A DNA stretch of 30,075 nt from Nitrospirota bacterium (lineage in GTDB: Bacteria; NPL-UPA2; JAADIA01), in contig JAADIA010000038.1 in assembly GCA_013151555.1 (NCBI GenBank), positions 1 to 30,075 on the forward strand, written 5' to 3'. Below are positions 23,892 through 30,075 of the stretch, in pieces. A program made the translations under genes and the position numbers. The stretch's first letter is position 1, and every line of letters begins with the position of its first letter. The notes under the pieces are model-generated. The model was not told the origin of the DNA and made no database searches. It worked only from the letters and a program-made list of their open reading frames with translations.

Positions 23892-25199
23892 ATGTTACTA
23901 ATAATTCAACTTGCTGGTCTAATCGTCCTTCTTTTGTTTTCTGCCTACTTCTCTGCTTCAGAGACGTCTTTGACTTCCCTGGGAAGGTTGAAAATGAAAA
24001 GTCTCATAGAAAGAGAAAAGAAAAAAGCGTCGCTTCTTTCTATCTGGCTGGAGGATCCCAATCGGCTTTTGGCTACTATTTTAGTTGGTAATAACATCGT
24101 TAATGTAGCAGCGTCTGTCTTGTTTACCACTATCCTTTTCCGCTTGTTGGGACCGGGGGCGGTAGGGAGGGCAACGGCTCTATCTATAGGGATAATGACT
24201 TTCCTCATTTTAGTTTTTGGAGAGATAGCTCCGAAAACTTACGCCCGTCAGAATGCGGAAAAGGTAGCTCTACAGATAATTAAATTGCTCAGACTCCTTT
24301 CTCAAATTCTTTCTCCTCTGACTATAGCGCTGGTCTTTGTGGCCAACATCATTATAAGATTTTCGGGAGGTAAGATAACCAAGCCCGGACCTTTCATGAC
24401 GGAAGAAGAGATAAGAGGGATGCTCAGCGTGGGAGAGGAAGAAGGAGTCCTGGAGGAAAAAGAGAAGGAGATGATCGATAGTATCTTCGAGTTCGGTAAT
24501 ACCAAAGTGCAGGAAGTAATGATTCCCCGTCTGGATATAGTCGCCGTGGAAGCGGGAAGGAGCTTAACGGATATCCTGAAAGTGGCTGTGGATGCCGGTC
24601 ATTCCCGGATCCCTGTATTTGAAAAGAAGGTCGATAATATTATCGGAGTTCTTTATGTTAAAGATTTACTGAGCCTCTGGGAAAACAAAGATGAGGAGAA
24701 GTTAAAAGTAAAGGATTTGATTCGAGCTCCTTATTTCGTCCCGGAGACAAAGCAAGTTAGCGAGCTCTTGCGAGAATTTCAGAAGAAGAAGATACATTTA
24801 GCTATCGTCGTTGATGAATATGGAGGAACGGCGGGGCTGGTTACCCTGGAAGATCTGCTTGAGGAAATCGTCGGAGAGATAGAAGATGAATACGATGAGG
24901 AGAGAGAGGGGATTAAAATCCTGGGGGAAGGAGTAGCTCTGATTGATGGCAAGACGGATGTTGGTGAGGCTAACGAGAAATTAGATATTGACCTTCCGGA
25001 GAAGGAAGGGGTAGAAACGGTAGCTGGATTTGTAGTCGATCGTTTAGGGCGGGTTCCACAAACAGGAGAAGAGCTGACTTATAAGAATCTCCTTATCTCT
25101 GTGGTCGAAGCCGATAGAAGACGAGTGGTCAAGGTAAAGATAGTTAAAGATGTTGAGCAGGGTGAGGAAAAGGAAGGAAAAGAGGAAGATGAGGCATAA
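23892..25199 (+). CDS. CNNM/CBS-domain protein (HlyC/CorC family)
   Basis: Membrane protein of the CNNM-CBS-CorC_HlyC class, often linked to Mg2+/Co2+ efflux. An N-terminal CNNM domain has about four spans, including FSASETSLTSLGRLKMKSL and FGEIAPKTYARQNAEKV. A CBS pair follows (about 195-315; VMIPRLDIVAVEA, HSRIPVFEKKVDNIIGVLYVKDLL, VDEYGGTAGLVTLEDLLEEIVGEI-type sequence). The C-terminal transporter-associated domain ends in an acidic tail. ATG 23892 is chosen because it leads into a membrane helix; TTG 23859 is possible and neither has a clear binding site. The gene overlaps the DUF502 start by 11 nt. mgtE downstream fits a Mg2+ theme. Confidence 0.88.
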   Translation: MLLIIQLAGLIVLLLFSAYFSASETSLTSLGRLKMKSLIEREKKKASLLSIWLEDPNRLLATILVGNNIVNVAASVLFTTILFRLLGPGAVGRATALSIGIMTFLILVFGEIAPKTYARQNAEKVALQIIKLLRLLSQILSPLTIALVFVANIIIRFSGGKITKPGPFMTEEEIRGMLSVGEEEGVLEEKEKEMIDSIFEFGNTKVQEVMIPRLDIVAVEAGRSLTDILKVAVDAGHSRIPVFEKKVDNIIGVLYVKDLLSLWENKDEEKLKVKDLIRAPYFVPETKQVSELLREFQKKKIHLAIVVDEYGGTAGLVTLEDLLEEIVGEIEDEYDEEREGIKILGEGVALIDGKTDVGEANEKLDIDLPEKEGVETVAGFVVDRLGRVPQTGEELTYKNLLISVVEADRRRVVKVKIVKDVEQGEEKEGKEEDEA

Positions 25200-25830
25200 G
25201 ATACGGAACAATTTTATTGCCGGACTGTTGGTAATTTTTCCTGTTGCAGTTACAATCTGGATTCTGAATGCTATCCTTAACTTTATTGTTGGTTTTGTGC
25301 CTCAGGCGATTGTAGACACTTATTTCAAAACCGCTCCCTGGAATTATCTCTGGAAAGTATTTGCTGTCGTTGGGATATTATTTGCAATCTTTCTCATCGG
25401 AGTCTTTGCCAGGAACGTTATCGGCCGTCGGCTTATTGGTTTTGGAGAAAGGATTTTTGCCAGGATTCCCCTGGTAAACAGGATATACCGGGCTTTACAA
25501 CAGATAGGTCAAGCTTTTTTAGGGGAGAAACGAACCGGATTCAATCGGGTGGTTCTCTTTCAATATCCCCGGTCCGGTCTCTATACCCTGGGGTTGGTGT
25601 CGGGAGACGGAGGGGAGGAAATCAGTAAGAAGACGGGAGAAAAAATGTTGACGGTCTTTGTGCCTACTACCCCTAATCCTACCTCCGGTCTACTTATTTT
25701 AGTTCCCGAGAAAGATAGTATTCCCCTGAGTATGAGTGTGGCAGAAGCTCTTAAATTACTCGTTTCCGGAGGAACGGTTATTCCTTCCTATGAGGGCAGT
25801 AATGAAGAGGAAGTTAGAAAAAAGGCTTAA
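25189..25830 (+). CDS. DUF502 family membrane protein
   Basis: 213 aa. It begins RHKIRNNFIAGLLVIFPVAVTIWIL, a membrane helix; a second span is about 55-83 (WKVFAVVGILFAIFLIGVFARNVIG), and the rest is soluble. GFGERIFARIPLVNRIYRALQQ and VFVPTTPNPTSGLLILVPEKDSIPL are signature blocks of the DUF502 family, whose function is unknown. ATG 25189 is chosen because it sits after AGGAAAAGAGGAAG; an in-frame ATG at 25150 exists but would add a basic stretch inside the previous gene. It overlaps the upstream CBS gene by 11 nt and the downstream mgtE by about 29 nt, so the three are probably translated as one operon. Confidence 0.9.
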   Translation: MRHKIRNNFIAGLLVIFPVAVTIWILNAILNFIVGFVPQAIVDTYFKTAPWNYLWKVFAVVGILFAIFLIGVFARNVIGRRLIGFGERIFARIPLVNRIYRALQQIGQAFLGEKRTGFNRVVLFQYPRSGLYTLGLVSGDGGEEISKKTGEKMLTVFVPTTPNPTSGLLILVPEKDSIPLSMSVAEALKLLVSGGTVIPSYEGSNEEEVRKKA

Positions 25831-27157
25831 ACAGATTAAAGGTTGTCTTATGAATAAAGCTGTTCCGGAGCTAACTAAGCTCCTTAAGGATTCCCATCCG
25901 GCCGATTTAGCGGAAATTCTTAATCATCTGAGAAAAGAAGAGAGAAGGGCGCTTCTTGACCGCCTTAATCCGGAAGAGGCCGCTCAGGTTCTGCCGGAGA
26001 TGGATTCCGGCTCCAGGGAAGAGCTGTTGGAAAGCTTGGAAGATACCCTGTTGTCCCGGATATTAGAGGTAATGCCTACCGACAATGCGGCTGATATTTT
26101 AAGGGATTTACCGGAGGAGAGAGAGAGACATATCCTTGAGCTTATGAAGAAAGAAGAAGCTGAAGACGTAAATCAACTTTTAAAGTACGATGAGGATACC
26201 GCCGGAGGGATAATGACCCCGGACTTCTTCGCTCTCCAGGGGAATATGAATGTGGAGGAGGCTATAGAGAAGTTGCGGAAAAGCGATATTGAGTCTATAT
26301 CCTATATATATGTGGTGGATGATAAAGGACATCTGGCAGGAGTCCTTTCCTTAAAGAAACTCATTACTGCGCCTGGAACAACTTCGCTCAAAGAGATTAT
26401 GGACACTGAGGTCATCAGGGTAACTACTGACATTGACCAGGAAGAAGTGGCTAACCTGGTCCGGAAATATGATCTGCGGGCTTTGCCCGTAGTTGATTTG
26501 ACAAATACTCTGGTCGGAAGGATAACGGTGGATGATGTCCTTGATGTTATTGAAGAGGAAGCTAACGAGGACATCTATAAGATGGCTGGAACTGATGAGG
26601 AAGAGATGCTCGACCGGTCCATCTTTCGGGTAGCCAGGATAAGATTGCCCTGGCTGATTACTACTTTGCTGGGAACGATAATCTCTGCGAGTATAATCAT
26701 GGCGTTTAAGAAGATTAGGATTGATGCTCAGACCTTGATTGGTCTTCTGGCCTTTGTTCCCGCGATTACGGCCATGGGAGGCAACATCGGCATTCAATCG
26801 TCAACTATCGTGGTGCGAGGATTAGCTACCGGTCGTATTGACCTCCAACATCTCTGGAGGGTGCTCTTCAGGGAGATTCGCATCGGAGCTCTGATGGGGT
26901 TGGCCTGTGGGTTTATAGTAGGAGGTATAGCCCGTCTGTGGCAGGGGGAAGCGATTATAGGCTTGATCGTAGCTGTCTCCATGTTTACCGCTATCACGGT
27001 GGCGGCTACCATTGGCACCTTAGCTCCCCTGGCCCTTAAACGGTTTAAGATAGACCCGGCGGTAGCTGCCGGACCCTTTGTTACTACCTCTAATGATATT
27101 ACCGGGCTTCTTATCTACTTTTCCCTGACCGCCTGGCTGCTCTCTTTGGTGAGATGA
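25802..27157 (+). CDS. mgtE: Magnesium transporter MgtE
   Basis: Dimeric Mg2+ channel gated by its cytoplasmic domains. N-terminal superhelical N domain (about 20-145, starting HPADLAEILNHLRKEERRALL), then a CBS pair (about 150-270, with DEDTAGGIMTPDFFAL and YDLRALPVVDLTNTLVGRITVDDVLDVI), then the membrane domain of about five spans with FVPAITAMGGNIGIQSSTIVVRGLATG, which holds the GNxGxQ signature. ATG 25802 gives 451 aa, the normal length, and follows GAGGG; ATG 25850 would give 435 aa. It overlaps the DUF502 gene. Together with the upstream CNNM protein, this suggests Mg2+ uptake/export genes in one operon. Confidence 0.93.
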   Translation: MKRKLEKRLKQIKGCLMNKAVPELTKLLKDSHPADLAEILNHLRKEERRALLDRLNPEEAAQVLPEMDSGSREELLESLEDTLLSRILEVMPTDNAADILRDLPEERERHILELMKKEEAEDVNQLLKYDEDTAGGIMTPDFFALQGNMNVEEAIEKLRKSDIESISYIYVVDDKGHLAGVLSLKKLITAPGTTSLKEIMDTEVIRVTTDIDQEEVANLVRKYDLRALPVVDLTNTLVGRITVDDVLDVIEEEANEDIYKMAGTDEEEMLDRSIFRVARIRLPWLITTLLGTIISASIIMAFKKIRIDAQTLIGLLAFVPAITAMGGNIGIQSSTIVVRGLATGRIDLQHLWRVLFREIRIGALMGLACGFIVGGIARLWQGEAIIGLIVAVSMFTAITVAATIGTLAPLALKRFKIDPAVAAGPFVTTSNDITGLLIYFSLTAWLLSLVR

Positions 27158-27400
27158 AATTGGGCTCTTCTCCAAATTTAGTAGAGTAGCAAGGCTTTTT
27201 TTTGCTCGCCCTCCTGAAGTGGGCTCGCGTGCGGTGCTTGCTGGCATTCGAAGAGATGGTCGCCTGCCGGCGGGGTCTTACTTGCTTGGCTTTCTTATTC
27301 CTCGTCCGCCTGAGGGGCGGACTGCGGCATAACCGCTCTGCACTCGCAAGAACCCCTGGCGCGGCGACCTGTTGAAAATGAGGGGATTTCTGGATAAAAG
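27158..27400. other. GC-rich mosaic spacer after mgtE
   Basis: The first ~240 nt after mgtE are richer in G+C than their surroundings and contain small palindromes: AGCAA...TTGCT around a T-run near 27188-27206, and GTCCGCC-TGAGG-GGCGGAC (27303-27321). A minus-strand open frame covers 27111-27440 but has no ribosome binding site or recognisable domain and is probably spurious. No convincing terminator or gene was found. Confidence 0.4.
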
Positions 27401-27662
27401 ATGCCTGAAGTGTATATTTTGTGTTCAATTTGTTATACATACGTTGATAATTCTCAACATTTAAATTAATTTATTGTGTAACAGCAAGTTAAGTTAAATT
27501 TTTTCCTGATTTTTGAGGTTGGATATTCATTTATTTGAACATATGGACAAGCAAGGGAAAGAGTGCCTTAATATAAAAATGGAATTTTTCATAATCATAA
27601 GCCTTTGACAAACAATTACTTAAAAGAAACCATCGAAAAGATTTTTGAAGGAGGGAAGAATC
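27400..27662 (+). promoter_or_regulatory. AT-rich upstream block with probable enhancer site (module copy 1)
   Basis: From about 27525 this AT-rich stretch is repeated at 29425-29564. Shared parts include ATAAAAATGGRATTTTTC, ATAATCATAAG and an AAACAATTACTT site (27610-27621) that corresponds to the perfect palindrome AAGCAATTGCTT in the second copy. The site centres about 72 nt before the predicted sigma-54 start in both copies, as expected for an activator site. The part before 27525 shows no feature. Confidence 0.55.
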
Positions 27663-27678
27663 TGGCACGAAAATTGCA
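27663..27678 (+). promoter_or_regulatory. Sigma-54 promoter, copy 1
   Basis: TGGCAC-GAAAA-TTGCA matches the sigma-54 consensus. GG (27664-27665) and GC (27676-27677) are exactly 10 nt apart, as the -24/-12 rule requires. Transcription would start near 27688. Sigma-54 with an activator of the PrsR type controls PEP-CTERM genes in other bacteria. Confidence 0.85.
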
Positions 27679-27719
27679 GGTTTAATGATATAGAGCAAAG
27701 ATAAAGAATATGGGTGAAT

Positions 27720-27842
27720 ATGGCAGAACAGAGCAATCCCTGTAGAAGTAAAATAGCCAAAGGAACAAGTCCGAGCTTCATTTTCCAAAAGATTATGAGG
27801 CTGGGATTTTTTTGTGCCAAAAAGGGAGGGGTGGAGAGATGA
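27720..27842 (+). CDS. Conserved small ORF in the PEP-CTERM leader, copy 1
   Basis: ATG 27720 to TGA 27840-27842, 40 codons, begins about 32 nt after the predicted transcription start. It contains MAEQSN, RSKIAK and PSFIFQKIMRLGFFCA, then KKGGVER. The stop overlaps the ATG of the PEP-CTERM gene (ATGA), so translation may be coupled. A paralogous small ORF follows the second promoter at 29636, with three synonymous changes, three amino-acid changes and one in-frame 3-nt indel, which favours coding. Its own ribosome binding site is weak. The complementary strand is also open through both copies, so the coding strand is inferred from promoter and coupling. Family unknown. Confidence 0.5.
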   Translation: MAEQSNPCRSKIAKGTSPSFIFQKIMRLGFFCAKKGGVER

Positions 27843-29399
27843 ACGTGAGGATAAGGAAAAGAGTATTCCGGCAGTTGTTAGGGATGGTAACCATTCTTGG
27901 CGGGATGTTTTTGTTATCTCTGCCGGCTCAAGCTATTACCTACTGGCAGGTCGGGACTGGTGATTGGAGCACCGGGGCGAACTGGGACAACGGCGAGCCG
28001 ACTTCCGATGATTACGCTTATATCAACAATGGGGGGACCGCTCAGATAACACTCAACGACAGGGTCTGTAGATTCCTGAATCTTGGCAGAAATGCTGGTG
28101 AAAGCGGAACTGTCGAGATGAGCAGTGGCAGCCTCTCGGCCCGCAAGTACGAAACCATCGGCTATGAGGGCACGGGCATCTTTACCCAGAGTGGGGGGAC
28201 GTACGGTTAAAAACTCCCTTAGTCTTGGCATTTCCTCCATGGGCAATGGAACCTACAACTTAAATGCCGGTATCCTCTCAGCCAAAAACGAATACCTCGG
28301 CGGTAGTTCCGGCACGGGCACATTTACCCAGACCGGCGGGACAAATACGGTCGCCAATGACCTTTATCTTAGCCATGGCTCTCTCTCCGGTGGCAGCGGT
28401 ATCTATACCCAAAGTGGGGGGACGAATACAGTTGGTAACAAACTTTATCTTGGTAGCTTTACATCTGATAGTAGCGGGAGCTACAATTTGAGTGGTGGTA
28501 GCCTATCGTCCGGGTACGAAACCATCGGCTTGGTCGGCACCGCTACCTTTACTCAGAGTGGGGGAATAAATGCGGTTTCCGGTAGCCTTTACGTTGGCAG
28601 TTCCTCCGCGGGTGGTGGGACTTATAATTTAAGTTTTGGCAGTCTGTCGACCAATTATGAAGCCATCGGCCTTTACAGCAGGACGGGCGTCTTTACCCAG
28701 AGTGGGGGGACTCATACGGTTACAAGCAAGCTCTATATTGGTTATTCCTCCCCCAGCAGCAGTGGGACCTACTCAATCTCTAGTGGCAGCCTCAACGTTA
28801 GGAGTTTCTATATAGGTTACCATAGCAGGGGGACATTGCATATTACCGATCCTGCCGCAAACATTACTGTCTCGAATCTACTGAGTTTTGGCACCGACAG
28901 TACCTTTACCGCTGTGCCGGGAGCGACCATCCACATGACCGGTTCGGCGCTTGAGAATATAAGCCCTGATCCTGACAATCTGGCGGGTTTGAGCAATCTC
29001 GAACTGGTCTTCGAGGGTGGCAGTACCGACATCGATCCCTTTGAAGTGGCCGGCCAGGATCTGGGTGCGGTGATGGCTGGGTTTGACAGTAACTTTGCTC
29101 TGGGCACCTTGACGCTGGGCGGGACTGATATCGGGCAGGTTCAACTGATTGACAGTTTCGATAACCAGACTGGCTGGGAAGGGAGTGAAGCTCTCTATGT
29201 CTATAACCTGAATCTCGGGACGGGTTCGTATCTGGATCTCAACGGCCTGAATCTCTATTACCTGAATGGCTCGATTGATCCTGCGGCTACTATCCTCGGC
29301 GGGCAGCTTACTCCTATTCCTGAACCCTCTACTCTGATTCTTCTGGGAGCAGGCTTGGTAGGACTGGTGGGGTTGAGGAAGAAGAGGTTGGCGAATTAA
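27839..29399 (+). pseudogene. PEP-CTERM beta-repeat surface protein, frameshifted
   Basis: One gene read in two frames: 27839-28210, then from about 28203 to 29399; joined it would be ~520 aa. A signal peptide (MNVRIRKRVFRQLLGMV to LPAQA) is followed by WQVGTGDWSTGANWDNGEP, as in autotransporter-like beta-strand repeat proteins. Then come five FTQSGGT-type units (near 28181, 28323, 28404, 28547 and 28691), mostly ~47 residues apart, with YNLSGGSLS partner motifs. The C terminus PIPEPSTLILLGAGLVGLVG plus LRKKR is a PEP-CTERM signal, so exosortase anchoring is expected. At 28202 a unit expected to read ACG-NNT-ACG-GTT reads ACG-T-ACG-GTT, i.e. two bases missing, giving an early TAA. True mutation, phase variation or assembly error cannot be told apart here. 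Confidence 0.82.
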
Positions 29400-29564
29400 A
29401 GAGGGAGAAAAGGGCTTTCCGGACAGATGTTTATTTATTTAAATATATGGAGAAGTAAGGGAAGGGGTGTCCTAACATAAAAATGGGATTTTTCATAATC
29501 ATAAGGCTTTGATAAGCAATTGCTTAAAAGAAACAATCAAGATTTTTTGAGGAAAAGGAGAATC
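29400..29564 (+). promoter_or_regulatory. Upstream block with palindromic activator site (module copy 2)
   Basis: This spacer repeats the block of the first module. ATAAAAATGGGATTTTTC and ATAATCATAAGG precede the perfect palindrome AAGCAATTGCTT (29514-29525), which lies about 70 nt before the predicted transcription start. It is the best candidate binding site for a sigma-54 activator. Confidence 0.55.
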
Positions 29565-29580
29565 TGGCACGAGATTTGCG
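29565..29580 (+). promoter_or_regulatory. Sigma-54 promoter, copy 2
   Basis: TGGCAC-GAGAT-TTGCG has GG (29566-29567) and GC (29578-29579) exactly 10 nt apart. Transcription would start near 29590 and run toward a small ORF and the secreted-protein gene at 30008. Confidence 0.82.
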
Positions 29581-29635
29581 GGTAATGATTTTGCAGGCAA
29601 TGATTATAGAGGAAAGATAGAGAAGATAGGTAAAT

Positions 29636-29752
29636 ATGGCAAAACAGAGTAATAATTTCTTTAGAAGTAAAATAGCTAAAGAAACAAATCCGAGTTTCAT
29701 TTTCCAAAAGATTATGAGGCTGGGATTTTTTTGTGCCATGAAATCCTCGTAA
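29636..29752 (+). CDS. Conserved small ORF in the PEP-CTERM leader, copy 2
   Basis: ATG 29636 to TAA 29750-29752, 38 codons: MAKQSNNFF, RSKIAKETN, PSFIFQKIMRLGFFCA, then MKSS. It matches the copy at 27720 over about 33 residues; the identity ends sharply at FFCA. Unlike the first copy it does not overlap the next gene, which starts 255 nt later after inserted repeat sequence. Its ribosome binding site is weak (AGG at 5 nt). On the complement a longer frame (29524-29817) is open too. Function unknown; a leader peptide or regulated small protein are the two ideas I favour. Confidence 0.5.
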   Translation: MAKQSNNFFRSKIAKETNPSFIFQKIMRLGFFCAMKSS

Positions 29753-30007
29753 TCCTCGCAATACTCTCTCCGGGAGGCCGAAAGGGGAAGTTCGCGCCGA
29801 AGGTGTGCTAAATTCATCAGCCTAAAGGAATTATCGGATAGAGTTTACCGGATGGTTTTATTGATAATAGGGTGCTTTTAAAACAATTCGTTGTGCCCAG
29901 GCGTGGTTACGAAGTTTTCTTGACCAAAGGGGGTGATAGAATTATGCAATAACTTCGGGAGGTGGGAATAATATTTCTATATAAAAATACAAAGGGAGGG
30001 AAAAAGA
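29753..30007. other. Spacer with inserted short repeats before the last gene
   Basis: It starts with 9-nt units ATCCTCGTA, ATCCTCGCA and ATACTCTC, then a copy of the 21-nt palindrome (CGCGCC-GAA-GGTGTG at 29793-29807). A weak sigma-70-like pair (TTGACC at 29920, TATGCA at 29943, 17 nt apart) lies near its end. It looks like a dispersed-repeat insertion between the leader ORF and its gene, which the first module lacks. Confidence 0.45.
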
Positions 30008-30075
30008 ATGTTGAATTTGAGAAAGATTAGCTATCGCTTAGCAGTTTATTTTTGGTGTCTTGCAGTTATTGCTTG
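30008..30075 (+). CDS. Secreted protein, 5' end only (probable PEP-CTERM-type)
   Basis: ATG 30008 follows AAAGGGAGGG by about 7 nt and the frame is open to the window end (22 codons). The residues LNLRKISYRLAVYFWCLAVIA have a basic start followed by a hydrophobic stretch, as in a signal peptide. The upstream sigma-54 module matches the one ahead of the PEP-CTERM gene, so another exosortase-sorted protein is a fair guess, but the C terminus that would decide it lies outside the window. Confidence 0.6.
   Translation, partial: MLNLRKISYRLAVYFWCLAVIA

Noticed and set aside
27111-27440. Minus-strand frame of 109 codons after mgtE
   Set aside because: No binding site, no recognisable domain, overlaps mgtE, and lies on a palindrome-rich mosaic.
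27680-27838. c-di-GMP (GEMM) or other known riboswitch in the PEP-CTERM leader
   Set aside because: The conserved bases do not match the GEMM core as I know it; the pattern of changes fits a coding frame better.
28264-28491. Plus-strand frame inside the PEP-CTERM gene in another reading frame
   Set aside because: It is the shifted reading of the repeat units and carries no family features.
1-30075. tRNA or rRNA genes
   Set aside because: I saw no cloverleaf with a GGTTCRANTCC-type T arm in the spacers and no rRNA-like stretch; a covariance search would be decisive.

Overview
This 30-kb window looks like a chromosomal contig from an uncultivated, probably diderm bacterium of moderate GC content. 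The signs are full-length housekeeping genes packed on one strand, a PEP-CTERM (exosortase-sorted) surface protein with a sigma-54 promoter, an archaeal-type AspRS, a GuaB3-type IMP dehydrogenase and intergenic spacers full of short palindromes and 7-8-nt degenerate tandem repeats. I would guess a candidate phylum of the Omnitrophota/Aerophobota kind, but this rests on general resemblance only. Every convincing gene is on the + strand.

Region 1 (1-7.4 kb): the 3' part of purL (cut by the window edge) and purQ (purine synthesis), then rpsU with a consensus promoter and a folded leader, apgM (phosphoglycerate mutase), a PII-like protein with a good terminator, a DUF523 protein, and guaB3. Region 2 (7.4-14.3 kb): dnaE overlaps guaB3 by ATGA. 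It is followed by a GspE/PilB-family ATPase with an unusual membrane-anchored N terminus, a CvpA-like membrane protein and a PilT-family ATPase. Region 3 (14.4-16.2 kb): a single-membrane-span protein of unknown function with its own promoter, an HU-type protein, a 47-residue lipoprotein, and a cold-shock protein ending in a strong terminator. Region 4 (16.2-19.5 kb): a repeat-rich leader with three motifs phased at exactly 101 nt running into hisS, then an archaeal-size aspS. Region 5 (19.6-27.2 kb): a LysM protein, then phoH, pgpH (7TM-HD), ybeY, a CNNM/CBS (CorC/HlyC-type) protein, a DUF502 protein and mgtE. Most of these genes abut or overlap, which suggests one RNA/envelope/Mg2+ operon.

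Region 6 (27.2 kb to the end) is the most interesting. A regulatory module occurs twice. Each copy has a conserved upstream block with a palindromic AAGCAATTGCTT-like site, a consensus sigma-54 -24/-12 promoter and a conserved small ORF (about 38-40 aa). The first copy leads into a PEP-CTERM beta-repeat protein, with the small ORF stop and the protein start overlapping as ATGA; that protein gene carries a frameshift. The second copy lies ahead of another secreted-protein gene that starts at 30008 and leaves the window. I read this as a sigma-54 regulon for surface proteins with a built-in leader peptide. Sigma-54 control of PEP-CTERM genes through PrsK/PrsR is known in other bacteria; the conserved small ORF is not something I recognise.

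Other second-look points are a four-residue gap (missing ALYR) in an otherwise conserved DnaE palm motif, a dispersed ~80-110-nt inverted-repeat element present in both orientations, and the 101-nt hisS leader repeat. No tRNA, rRNA, CRISPR array or intact insertion sequence was seen.
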